A DNA stretch of 64,000 bases, taken from assembly GCA_037176845.1 (NCBI GenBank), contig JAYKXP010000014.1, forward strand, positions 186,001 to 250,000, in the 5' to 3' direction. Made by a program: the position numbers and the translations under genes. Below the pieces are notes generated by a model, which did not search any database, had not been told where the DNA came from, and worked only from the letters and a program-made list of their open reading frames with translations. Source of the DNA: Paramarasmius palmivorus (lineage: Eukaryota > Basidiomycota > Agaricomycetes > Agaricales > Marasmiaceae). Positions 22,004 to 33,524 of this stretch are shown here, in pieces. How positions within the stretch are numbered: the stretch's first letter is position 1; each line of letters starts with the position of its first letter.

Positions 22004-23636
22004 ATGTCTGATACTGTAACTCGAGTACCAACTCCTCCCCCTACCTCCCCTTCACCAGAGCCAGCTTCGCCTTCTACGGAGGCTGCCTTCAACGCCAACT
22101 CTTTGCCTACTCCTGATAACTCCCGACCTCCTTCGCCGCTTCTTCGTCCATTGCCAGCTTCGCGCCCCGCAAATCTTCATGGCCTCCCTTCCAAGCCTCC
22201 TCACCCACTCAGCAATGCCCTTAGTGGTGCAAGTATGAGCTTCACCGCGATCAGCAATGCTGCGAAACAGAAAAAGCAATTCCCACCTTCACCACCGCGT
22301 ACTGCGTCGCCGACACCTCCACGGTCGTCTTCACCCGATAACTCAGCTTCGGACGACGAAGATGCCGTCTCGACTTCGGTTCCCCGACCTCCACCTGCTC
22401 GCAGAACCTCTTCTGCAGCGATGGAGCCGTACATCACCAAGTTCGACCCATATCAACCCGAAGAATATGTCGTAGATCCCAAGTCTGGGAGTAAATCTCC
22501 AGCTCGTCTCGAGAAAGTCGCCATCATCGGAAGCGGTAGCTGGGGCACGGCTCTAGCTCGTGTTGCTGCCATCAACGTTTCTGAGAGGGAAGGCTTCGAT
22601 CCTGAAGTGAGGATGTGGGTACGAGAACGCGAGGTTGGTTCTGTGCAGGTTTTCGTTTCGAAATGAAAACTAATCTTTTTTGTGTTAGATTCCAGGTAAA
22701 GGTCTCCTCACGGAAATTATCAACTCTACACACCAGAACGAACGGTATCTCCCATCCGTCGACCTTCCTGAAAACCTCGTTGCCGTATCCGACGTTAAGG
22801 AGGTGGTACGCGGTGCTACCCTTCTACTCTTCGTCGTCCCACACCAATTCCTTCCGAGTGTCCTTTCCGAGCTCAAGGAGCCAGGAACTATCCATCCACG
22901 CGCAAGGGCTATCTCCGCTATCAAGGGTGTTGACGTCCGAATTCGAGAAGATGGCACAGCCGATATCTATACTTATCCCTTCGTCATCGAAGAAGCCTTG
23001 AATATACCCTGCTCAGCACTCGGAGGTGCAAACATCGCCTTGGATGTCGGAAAGGGCGAGTTCTGCGAGACTACAATTGGTGTCCCGAGCCCAAAGGACG
23101 CTGCGCTTTGGCACGCGGTTTTCGATGGCCCTGCCTTCCGCGTTCATCCTATCGAAGACGTCGCTGGTGTCTCGCTGAGTGGGGCACTCAAGAACGTCGT
23201 CGCCATGGCGGCTGGTTTCGTCGATGGCATGGGACTTGGTGGAAATACCAAGGCTGCTATCCTCCGAATCGGTCTCCTCGAGATGAGCGCATTCACGCTC
23301 GAATTCTTCCCCACTTCAAGCCCGTTGACGTTCAGTCACCACTCAGCTGGTGTGGCTGATCTTATCACGACAAGCTTTGGTGGAAGGAACCGCAAGTGCG
23401 CAGAGGCTTTCATCAAGTCGCGAAAGGAGTACGGCGGCGAGGGCGACGGCAAGTCGTTTGAGCAGCTTGAGAAGGAGCTCCTCAACGGCCAGAAGCTGCA
23501 GGGTGTCGCCACTGCCCAGGAAGTCTTCGAGTTCCTCCAAGCCCGAAACCGTCTCGAAGGATATCCCTTGTTCGAGAAGGTGTATCGCATCAGCTTCGAG
23601 GGTATGGATCCCAGGCGGCTCTTCGAAGATCTCTAA
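22004..23636 (+). CDS. GPD1: NAD-dependent glycerol-3-phosphate dehydrogenase
   Basis: Exons 22004-22633 and 22689-23636 give 525 residues. The Rossmann motif VAIIGSGSWGTALARV starts at about residue 170. Later come LLLFVVPHQFLPSVL, ISAIKGVDV, the catalytic block VAGVSLSGALKNVVAMAAGFVDG (Lys in ALKN), GLGGNTKAAILRIGL, GVADLITTSFGGRN and the closing YPLFEKVYRISFEG. It reduces dihydroxyacetone phosphate to glycerol-3-phosphate with NADH. The first 165 residues are a Pro/Ser-rich extension with no fold seen; yeast Gpd1 has only a short leader. It is divergent from the GPP-like phosphatase, so both steps of glycerol synthesis share one promoter. Stress or osmotic induction is likely. Confidence 0.93.
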
Positions 23637-25085
23637 TTTTACACTACGTTTTCGTTTTTGTCGTTTCAATTTCTATCTTGTATTCTAACCTCTAGTCTTG
23701 CATTCCTATTATTCTTGCTTCTTGCAAACGCACAGATCTAGACCGCACGCATCTATTGTATTAATTAGCACGTACATAGAACCTTATCACTGTAGTTACC
23801 AACTTGTGATGATACCGTCGTATATACGCTCAAGTTTGAATCCAAGTATTCAATATTCGTCATTAATCAACTGTCTGAAACCTTTGTCAGTTGTTGCGAA
23901 AAGCAAATTGATGAGATTTTCATACAGTGCCCTTGATACATCCAGATTTCTTCAACAATTGTTCCCTGTCATGCAGTGTCGCCTCCTTTTTCGAGGAAAG
24001 CACCCTAAAATTGATGACAACGGCAGTGTTCTCCGAGACGAACTCCGGTCAGATCGTCGTCTCCGATAAACATTGTTCCTGAGGCGGAAGTGATTAAGGT
24101 ATCTGTAGAAGAACTTCCTCCGTTGGTGCCGCGTTGTCGCGTTTTCAGCACCCCCAAAGAACCTACGCGCGACATTTTACTCCACCACCACCCAGAAGGA
24201 TAACAATGCCGACGAGTTCGATAACAATCAACGTTCGGCAGAAGACCTTCATTTGGGACATCCTCCTCGCTTTTGCACGACCAGAAACGAACGCGGCTAG
24301 CTATCATATGCATACCGTAAGTAAAGAGATAGGCATGGATGCCGTGTGTAAACCGGGGCAACACTCACCGCGTTTATGTCGCGCCGAAGCGTTGACAACT
24401 TGAAAATCGACCCCTGTTTGCTCCAATAGCTCCACGTGTGCAGTAATCGCGAACGAGCGGGAGACAGAGACAAAGGGTGCGTTGTCGTCGTTTCACCGAG
24501 CCTCCGACTGCGCGTCGGGCACACTGGCGATCAACGTGGATTTTTTTTCACGATCTTGCGGCAGCGAGAAAGCGAGAAAGGCTTGGGCTGGACAACGAAT
24601 GGTCGGAAACCATCAATTCCATATCAAATATCTCGCATTGGATCCTCCTTTGTGCCGTCCATTCGAGACTTCACCGCCGTGGAGCAGAGATAAGTACTTC
24701 CGCTAGCGAGAGCCCAGAGTCCTTCTTACCTTGCTCAATGGGTATGTACCTTGTTGATTGTGAGTCAAATGGGTATGAAGAAATACATAAAGCTTCCTCA
24801 CCCTTTCCATGAGATTTTTCAGGATTGGAAACGTTTTTCGGATAGCATTAGCGTGGTGGAATTAGATACTCGAATCATTAATGGAGCTCCAAATCACCGA
24901 GGGTTCCCTGGAGCTGTACAACCGGATGTTTTCTTTCTGAGCCATGTGTAGTAGGCTGTAGCGTCGAAATAGCAGCATGAATGTTGACTTGAGAGTGTGC
25001 CAGCAAAGTGCCAGCGGAATGCAGGTCAGTGTTCCCGCGCTCGGGCCACGTCTCGTCCACCAGCACATCGACCAGCACGTCGACC
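23637..25085. other. Long intergenic region, no supported gene
   Basis: Only short open frames without recognisable domains are seen on either strand. A frame at about 24210-24320 followed by a GTAAGT donor could be an exon of an unrecognised gene; nothing else supports it. Confidence 0.35.
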
Positions 25086-26782
25086 ATGGCGATGGCTCGA
25101 CAATTGCTACTCCCAGTTTTCATAGCAATTACATTATATCTATCTATTCAGCACTTTCACCTTCAACCTCAAATTGTGGCCTTGTATTCACAGTACCTCT
25201 CGCCTCTTCTTCTCAGTCTTCAGCCTGAACGCATCTCGGCGCTGGTTTCTCAATATACCCATACCCACGCCCACCAGGACCACCTACACCTAAACACCAC
25301 CTCACGCAAGCCATTCACACGTCATATCGTCGCAGTCGGCGATCTTCACGGAGACTATCCAAATGCCTTAAAAGTATTACAATTCTCTGGCGTCGTGGAT
25401 GATTTTGGCAACTGGACAGGAAATGCAGACTTTTTCGTCCAGACGGGCGATATCATTGATCGGTAAGAGGGATTGCAGATGCGTAGTTGAACTCTCACGA
25501 GTTGTTTTATAGCGGTGATGATACCATAAAGCTATTCACATGGATGGACAAACTCAGAGAACAGGCCTCTACCACTGGAGGTGTTGTTCTCAGCCATTTG
25601 GGGAATCATGAATGGATGAATGCTATTGGTAGGTCTTCATGTGTTCTATAAATCTTCCGACTAATGCTAATCCGAATCTTGCGTAGGTGACTGGCGGTAA
25701 GCCTCCAATTCTCAGCTCAAGAATCTACCAATTTCCTTACACCTCAACCCAGCTATGTCTACCCCACCGAGATCAAAACCTTTGGCACCGTCGGCACTCG
25801 TCAAAAGATGCTCTCGACAGGCCGCATCGGACGTTCCTGGGCAGCCAACTACACCGTCGCTTCTCGTCTCCCTTTGCATCCTTCCTTAGGCCCACCCAAC
25901 ACCCCGTACCCATCGCACGAGCTGCACTTCGCCAAGGACACAGATACCGACTCTCTGGAGGAGGAACCACTATCTCACTCAGCTATCAGCTTCGTACATG
26001 GTGGTCTATCACCCACTTACGGCGATTTAACACCCTTCCCGAGTAAAATCAACGAGTTGGGTACTACGCTCCTGAGGAAACTTCAAAGGAGAGAGCAGCC
26101 ACCGCCTCATCCTCCGAATCCGTATCCTGGGCTACCTGCAGGTTCGTGCCTTGTTTCCACTCAACCTTTGACTCCACACTCACCGCAACCTTACGTTATC
26201 GTAGACACGACGAAAGCTGAGGCTGCCTTGTACGACTCCAACGGACCTCTTTGGTATCGCGGATGGGCACTAGACCCAGATGATAAAGTCTGCGCAGATG
26301 TAGACGGCGTATTGAAGAAAACCGGTACACGGAGGATGATCATGGGGCACACACCTGATTTCCACGTATGTTGCTTCGGTTTCCTTATATGCCTGTATAT
26401 TTGCTGAATACTCGTTTAGGGAATAGTCTCCAGGTGTAACGGGAAGATTATCATTATAGACACCGGTGAGCCGCTCTACTGCCCCTTGTGATTACTTTTT
26501 GCTGATTACGTTCAAGGTATCTCGCATGCTTATGGGGGCGCACTTTCCGCACTATCGATACACTACACACTCAAACCAGTTGCTGGCGAGCCAGACTCTG
26601 AAGATCAAAAGTGGATCGAGACAGAGGTTGTTAGTGCGCTCTACGCTGATAGGCAAGAGATAATCGTCGTTGACGAGAGGAGGTTTTTCGGAAACTTTGG
26701 AGACTTTGTAGAGATAGAATCGAGCTTTGCTTTCGTTATTTATATACTTATCAAGAAGGGTATTGTATTCTGGAAGACGTAA
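25086..26782 (+). CDS. Membrane-anchored calcineurin-like metallophosphatase
   Basis: Starts at the ATG at 25086; the frame is open upstream only through a GTG. An N-terminal hydrophobic helix (LLLPVFIAITLYLSI) is a signal anchor. Metallophosphatase motifs follow across several short introns: VGDLHGDY, QTGDIIDRGDD (spliced), LGNHEWMN, FVHGG, MGHTPD and IDTGISHAYGG. The set and order fit bacterial-like Shewanella-type protein phosphatases found in fungi and plants. The catalytic centre should bind two metals via these His, Asp and Asn residues. The substrate is unknown; the anchor suggests the secretory pathway. The stop at 26782 lies about 200 bp from the convergent coiled-coil gene. Confidence 0.82.
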
Positions 26783-26920
26783 AGTAATTTTACAACGAAT
26801 GGAAGGAACAGGAGCCAGATTGCAACGCTATCCATATATCTAAACAACGGAGATGAAAAGGGAACCCGTATTATACATATCCACGCCAAAGCTAAAATAA
26901 CAGACCCCAAAACGAAATAG

Positions 26921-26939
26921 ATGAATGAATGAATGAATA
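26921..26939. repeat. GAAT microsatellite
   Basis: Four to five tandem ATGA/GAAT units lie just downstream of the stop of the minus-strand coiled-coil gene, probably in its 3' untranslated region. Confidence 0.7.
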
Positions 26940-26978
26940 GCTAGGATATCGTTTATGTCCTGACCGACTACCAAACGA

Positions 26979-28184
26979 TTACCTCCAGCGAGACTTGGAC
27001 TTGCTAGCGGTGAGTTCGCTGATCTTGACTGCACGTTCCCTTTCGTCGACTCCAAATGTCTGTCTGAGACTATCAACTTCCTGGGACTTCTCCTGCATTT
27101 TGGTCGTAGCCTCCACCGCAGCGTTCCGGGCGATGTCCAATGTGTCTTGCTCAGCAAGCATCAGAGCCTGAGCGGTCTCAAACTTGGTACGAGCAGCGAG
27201 ATACGCAGTTTCCGCTTTCTGGAATGCTTGAACGGCCTTTGGTATGAGCAGTATGACATTTAGCTTCACGCTGAAGACGTGTATGTCAGAAACATCATGC
27301 TGATAGTGACAGGAAACACGGTACCTTGACTGCCGACTTTTGAATCTTTTGCAGCTCAGCGAGTTCATTTATAGCCACTTCCAAAGCTTGTTTCTCGACT
27401 TTGCCTTCCTGCTTGATGATCTTGGAAAGACGCTTGCCTTCTTTCACTAGAACGAAAAAAATATTAGCGCACGATAGTCGTGATGTAGCTGAAAGCCTCA
27501 CCTTCCTGCTTGGAAATCTTGGACTTTTGCTTGGCAGTGAGTGCACCGTCAGCGGCGGTAACACGCTGCTGGAAACTTTCGTCGGGGATAGCGGTGGCAC
27601 CCGGACCAGTCGTACCAGCACCGTTAACGAACGTGGAACCGTTGACGGGCTTTCCATCGGCATTTGTGAAACATGCTACGTCTCGAGACGGACTTTACAC
27701 TTCCGGCGGTAGACCTATTGCGATGGAGAGAAACACCGGAAGCTGAAGCCCTAGAAGAGACTGATGCTGGCCTCTTCTTTCGCAAGAGCGAAGTAGAGCG
27801 TACGACCTTGCTGTCACCCCTGCTGGTCTCGGCGTCTGGGGGAACGTCGGTTGCAGGAAGCCAGCCTTCGGAACCATTAGGATGAGCCGTATACTTTTCT
27901 TCTCCTCCCGAACCAGCCTCGTCGGCGATGTCGTCTACACCGTTCACGCCGTTGATCGAAGCCTTCTTGTCGCCGTTGGCGCCGTTGACGAGAGGTGCTG
28001 TAGCGCCGCCAGCAACGGTGGGCTCGCGAGTGAGATCAGCGACGGGTTCTGAGCCATCTGGTTTGGGAATGGGCTGATCTTGGTCCTGCATGGTAAAGTT
28101 GGCGATGGGAGCGTCAAAGTAGAGGGATTTCTCGCTGGAAGGAGTGGGTTCAACTGATGGCATGGAAGTTGAATGCAAAGCCAT
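26979..28184 (-). CDS. Fungal coiled-coil protein (Ncp1-like), function unknown
   Basis: Starts at the ATG at 28184. The first part is low complexity and acidic, then Arg/Ser-rich (near 27700-27760). The second half is a long charged coiled coil read over three exons: QKSKISKQE, then KRLSKIIKQEGKVEKQAL with INELAELQKIQKSAVK, then AVQAFQKAETAYLAARTKFE to VDERERAV. The end is basic (ASKSKSRWR). It resembles proteins annotated in mushroom fungi as DNA-binding protein Ncp1; I recall that only loosely. The joint between the first and second exons is uncertain: no strong donor is visible, and a 61 bp intron beginning GTGTTT is the best fit. Confidence 0.6.
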
Positions 28185-29774
28185 TTTTTAATTACTTTAT
28201 ACTGCCTCGCGTCGCGTGTTTTGGGATGATGTCATTCAACTCCATTTCTGATTCGCTGCTCTTCCAAGCCCCTATCCAAATATTCCATCTGACCTCGAGG
28301 CTCTGCACACCATCCATGTCGGACTGCACGTCAGTCCAACTCCATGTCCCCGGATGAATATTCAACGCCCATGACATTGGCACCAATGACGCCGTTTGAC
28401 AGCAGGAATGTTCGCTCGCAAAGAAATTCGGAAGACTTGAGGTCAGGTGCTAGCATTGCAAATAAGAATACGTGGTACAAAATCATCTCCGAAGAGAAGA
28501 TAGGCAAAAAATTATGATCCCACAGCAGACCAAGAGTAGTCTGAATCGAGTTACACGCTCGCCGCACGTCGTCCGGAACGACAGCAGCGCAATGCGTGCA
28601 CCGCGAATTGCACTCAAGGGCCGGGTCTCTCTTGATCCTCTTCACGTCTCTCCCGCCGCCACGCCATCGAAACCAAAGATACATCATCATCGGCACAGAG
28701 ACTTGTGTCAACTCGATAAACTCCACCTCCAACCCATAGCCTCATCTGCTATGCCACAACACCACCAGCCAACGCGTGTCCTTATTACAAGTGACAATTG
28801 ACGGGGTAGGCACAAGACACTTTGTGACACGAAACTAGGGTCGATTGACTGCTAGCCCGAAATATCACTACTGCCTGAAAATGTCCGGGAACGGAATGCA
28901 CAAATAGTAGAAAGCGACAAGATAGCGCCAAAGTGGGGCCCCGACGAGCACCCGTGCAATTACACTCGTCACCGACCAGCCTAGGCCCAGTTGCACCAAC
29001 CAATGTTGCTACAAGCAGACTTTCCAGCAGCCGGACGGCGCAAAGCAACCGAACTGAGAACTAGACCCTGTATGCGGCCTTGGATATACAGCGTCTTGAG
29101 GGCGAAGAGTAGAGCCACGTCGGCATGAGCATTCTGATTTCGATGTAGAGGGAACCGGTAAGGTCGTTGGTGTCTGAAGGTGTGTGTGCACCAATCGAGA
29201 ACACGTCTGGTTGAAAAACCACCCCGGCGAAGGAAAAAGACAAAGATCGGTAGAGAAAAAACGGCCCAGCCTCCACGACGATTTCCAGTCAGAGCAATAC
29301 CACACGGATCCTCACTCCAAACAAATGGAGGTCTTTGGACGAGGCGGTCTACCTGAAACTTGCTGATACGTCGCTCACCCTGTTGGGGGTGGACCCGGCT
29401 AGAGTCGATTGAAGGAGGCTGGTTCACTCAGACCTTAGCCCACTCGTGAATGCAGATCCCGAGAGACCTTGTGTGGAACGAGTATCGCGGCTTTCGGTCT
29501 GCTGTGGTTGAAGAGGAAGAAAAAAGACGACGCAGATCGGGAATTTTCTGCTCCGCGGAGTTTGAAAAACACGTGAGTCCTGACCGCGTCCCGCGGCCCG
29601 ATGTCCCTGACTCCCTCTTGAGAAGCCTTCAAGTTCATTCTTCTGTTCGTCAACTAGAATGTCCATGTTCGCATGAGTACATACAGTTTGTATCCAGAGG
29701 TCTACGAGGTACTAAGACAGCTATCAAACGTCAAAAAGGGACCGTCACCTAAGGCCTAGCGCCGACTCCCTGGT

Positions 29775-30245
29775 GGCCAAGTCATCGATTATCCTCCAAA
29801 ACAGCAAACTCGCAGCATCCCACTCGCGGCACATAGCCATCTACCTGATTACCATGGAATAAAGAATACTTATGCGTTATGTGAATATGACACATGTAAT
29901 TGATTTCGTGGACCTCCTTCAGTGCTAATAGGAGTGAGAGAACTTAGATCTCTCGTATGGTTAACACTTGTTTGGTTGGTGATAAACGAAGGAGCTCTGA
30001 AGCGAAAAACGTCTGGCAGGTTTCGGGATCTGCTGGAAACAGCTTGCATTGACTGATCAAGGCAAACGCTTCGCTATTGAGTGAAGGCTGGCTTTCTAGA
30101 TCCCCTAAGAGCTTCAAATTCGGGCTTGAGCGATTAGGAATTGTATGGGACTCGCGAGAAACGCATCTGATATATTGGAACACGGGAGACCATAGAACGT
30201 ATCCTTCGAGAGAGGCGCAGGTAGAAAGAAAGACTCCGTCACCAT
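29775..30245 (-). pseudogene. Broken copy A of the repeat-borne orphan gene
   Basis: Reads ESFFLPAPLSK from the ATG at 30245, like the intact copy in unit B. It lacks 21 bases that encode the next seven residues in B. It has one extra base shortly after, and its donor is CAGATGCG where B has CAGGTGCG. The second-exon blocks QPSL and LFPADPETCQT are still readable. The splice and frame changes make a full product unlikely. Confidence 0.6.
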
Positions 30246-31696
30246 AGCGATGATGGGCTTCAATAGATAGGAGTAACTTAAATGTGGCAAATTCTGTCTA
30301 ATAGTCGATCAGTATACGCCCAAGGTAATTCTTGCTCGAGATATTCACCATTCTTCAGTCCAACAAGGGCAGAGCACGTCCACATTCCGAGTATCGTGCC
30401 ACTGCAAGATAGATAGCATATTGTCCTGCAGCCTCTTCCCATATAGGAGTCCATTCATATTCCAAGCTGTGGTTATCCTTGATGTTCATAGCAAAGGATC
30501 TGGTGAATAGAGGTGCCAAACTCCTGGCTTAGAAACCCGAAAATGAATACGAGAACGTGATCAGACACCCTCATCTGGGAACGAGAATGTTGTAGTAGGA
30601 TACTTAGTTTGAGAAAGGACACGATCAAAGATTTCAACTTCAAGGTACGTTTATTCCGACGGCATTCTACCTACGTGCAAAGTTCTGAGCATATACTCCG
30701 ACCACAAATCAAGCAGGACTCACAATAAATATCAAAAAGAACCCAATTTAACACATATAAGTGCAATTTATCTCCGAAGAGACGTGGCAAGCGAAAAATT
30801 GTGCCCACAGCAGACCAAGAGTAGTCTGAGTCGAGTTACATGACCATGCCATGCACCGCAAATTGCACTCAAGGGCTGCTCCACTCTCCTTCCAGGTGCA
30901 ACAACTCCTTCACGAGAACATCAACAGATGTACTAAACACAGTCCGAGACCTCAGCATTGATAACACCCCAGATCATGACACGGTAGTGAGCATTGCCGC
31001 AAGGACAGTACAGGATCCATTTGAATCGGGATTGACCGTGTATCGGCCACTGGTCCATCCTCCTTCTGAATCCATCTTATATCCTATGCCAACAATACTC
31101 ACTATAGATGCCTGTTAGTCTGTAGATGGGTGATTTCTGGATTTCGCCATGTCTAGCAAGACAAGCACCGGGCATATCCACCTCTGCGTCGGAAGAAACA
31201 GAGAAGGAGGGAAAAGATACAGCCCAACGTCCACGACGATTTCTAATCAAAACAATGATCGCACGAATCCTCGCTCTAGACAAATGGAGGTCTTTGGATG
31301 AGGCGGTCACTGTCCGAAGATTGCTGATACGTCGTTCACCCTGTTCAAGGTGGACCCAGCTGGGGTCGATCAAGGGAAGCTGGAATACTCAGACCTTAAC
31401 CCACTCGTGAACGGTGATCTCGAAAGATCTTGTACGGAACGAGTATCGCGGCTTTCGGCCTGCTGTGGTTGAAGAGAGAAAAAGGACGCTGCATCGGGAA
31501 TTTTCCACTCCGCGGAGTTTGAAATTCGAAAACACGTGAGTCCCGCCGTGCGAACAACTTGGGTTCAACTTCTAGTTGTCGAATAGAATGTCTATGTTTG
31601 CATAAGTACATACAGTATATATCCAGAGGTCTACGAGGTACCAAGACAGCTATCCAAAAAAGAAAGTGATAGCGCCTAATGCAACAAACAGCTATA

Positions 31697-32195
31697 CTAA
31701 GTAGTAAGATCACCTAACAGGTCATCCACCAAAATCACTGGCGGCACATAGCCGTCTACCTCAGTAGAATAATCATGCGTTATGAGAAATGCGGATATGA
31801 CACTTGGCAATTTATGTAGCTTTCGCATTTGATGTCGTGGACCTCCTTCGGCGCGGCTAGGAGTGGGGAAACTAGGTTTTCTCGTACCGTAAACGTGAAG
31901 AGAGCCGGCACTTATTTCGCTGGTAGTAGGCGAAGGAACTCTGAAGCGAGAACACGTCTGGCAGGTTTCGGGATCTGCTGGAAACAGTCGGTATTGACCG
32001 ATCAAGGCATATGCTTCTTTGTCAAGTGAAGGCTGGCTTCCTAGATCCCTTGAAAACTGTAAACTCAGGGTTGAGTAGAGTGCTCGCGAGAAAACGCACC
32101 TGATATATTGGAACGCGCCGACCATAGAACGTATCCTTCCACGAACTGAGGATGTACTTCGAGAGAGGCGCGGGTAGAAAGAAAGACACCACCAT
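31697..32195 (-). CDS. Repeat-borne orphan protein, intact copy B
   Basis: Exons 32195-32100 and 32056-31697 (43 bp intron, GTGCG donor, TTTACAG acceptor) join in frame to 151 residues. The start reads SFFLPAPLSKYILSSWKD. After the joint come RDLGSQPSLDKEAYALIGQY and LFPADPETCQT, then a Ser/Pro-rich and a hydrophilic tail ending DDLLGDLTT. I recognise no domain. Support comes from the copy in repeat A, which keeps the same exon blocks, and from an ORF at 42787 sharing SF.LP..L..YIL and LG..P.LDK.A..L.GQY.L. Further coding may lie upstream, since IWEKVAGRYAVRLAV (near 32460) is also conserved between A and B. Confidence 0.5.
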
Positions 32196-33524
32196 AGCAT
32201 CGGACTTGAGTACTGGAACTCCAGGAGATAGGAGTACCTACGCTAGATACCATTCTCTTGCTAGTCGACTAGGAAGTTATCGAGGAGTGTGAGCGAAACG
32301 ACAAATTCTGTCTCACAGTTGATCAGTATACGCCTAAGGTGATTCTTGCTCGAGATATTCACCATTCTTCGGTCCAAAAGGCAGAACACATTCAACTTCT
32401 GAGTAGGGGTTCACTGCGAGGCGGACGGCGTATCGTCCTGCAACCTTTTCCCATATCATGTGTTGTGCTCCTTTGGAAAGGAGTTGCCGCGGAATCCTCC
32501 GAGTCCTGGACCCTTCAGAGTACGTTCTAGATCCAAGGGGTCGAAGTCGTAGTTCCCAGGTTGTGGTCGCCCTCGATGTCCGTGATGAAGGTTCTATAGG
32601 TAGGTGCCACACTTTTGGTTATAGAAGACCGTAAATGAATGTGAATGTGTATACTCCGTGTCTCTGCCTCATTCAACCTGCTTGAGAGTGAGAATTGTAG
32701 TAGGATAGTTTGGGTATGAAAACAATCAAGGATGTATATCTCAACTTCGAGAGACATTCACTATTTCGACAGTATTCTAGATACACCTGCGCAAAAAGGT
32801 TCTTAGCGCATAGTCCGACGACAATTTGACCAGGACTCACAATATACATCGTACAGTTTGACACGAGCGGAAATTATCTCCGAGGAGACAAGGAAGGCAA
32901 AAAATTATCGTGGCCACAGCAGACCAAGAGTAGTCTGAATCGAGTTACACGTCGTGCACCGCGAATTGCACTCAAGGACCATTCCTTCTCAACCTTCTCA
33001 AACAGCAACTCCTTCGCTATACAGGGTTCAAAGAACAGTATGGTGTTGACCAATGAGTCACCCAGCATAGACGCAAGCCATTCGCCACTCAGCCTGTACT
33101 CCAGGACGCGTGCATCCACCTCTGCGTCGGAAGAAACGGAGAAAGAAGAGGAAAGAAATAGCCCGACCTCCACGACGAATTCCGATCAGAACAATGCCTA
33201 CACGAATCCTCGCTCCAATCAAATGGAGGTCTTTGGATGAGGTGATCATTGTCCGAAGATTGCTGATACGTCGTTCACCCTGTTCAAGGTGGACCCAACT
33301 AGGGTCGATCAAGGGAGGCTATGATACTCAGACCTTAGCCCACTCGTGAACGGAGATCTCGAAAGATCTTATACGGAACGAGTGTCGCGGCTTTCGGTCT
33401 GCTGTGGTTGATTTGGATAACGCTGCAAAGATCTAACACTTGGCGGAGTTTGAAATCGCACGTGAGACTTTGACGGGCGCTCGCTCTTCCATTTCGGCGC
33501 TTGTGTCTCTTCACTTTGTCCGCC

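Larger units (their letters stand above)
28480..33470. repeat. Imperfect direct repeat, two full copies plus one truncated
   Basis: The same markers recur in the same order and orientation. AGACCAAGAGTAGTCTGA lies at 28527, 30812 and 32921. GCTGATACGTCG lies near 29362, 31323 and 33262. CTGGCAGGTTTCGGGATCTG lies near 30013 and 31958. GCTCGAGATATTCACCATTC lies near 30334 and 32348. Approximate copies are A 28480-30764, B 30765-32873 and C 32874-33470. Spacing of about 1.9-2.3 kb varies by indels. Many substitutions separate the copies, so the duplication is old. C stops shortly before the ARL2 ATG. No terminal inverted repeats or transposase are seen, so segmental duplication fits better than a mobile element. 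Confidence 0.85.

Noticed and set aside
24134..24403. Plus-strand ORF ending near a GTAAGT donor
   Set aside because: No second exon, domain or homologous copy could be tied to it; left as intergenic.
26921..26939. GAAT tandem units as a CRISPR or telomere-like array
   Set aside because: Only a 19 bp microsatellite without spacers.
28472..28801. His/Pro/Ser-rich plus-strand ORF at the start of repeat copy A
   Set aside because: Not kept in copies B or C, where the same region has different frames; probably chance.
28480..33470. Repeat as an LTR or DNA transposon
   Set aside because: No terminal repeats, target duplications, integrase, reverse transcriptase or transposase reading could be found.
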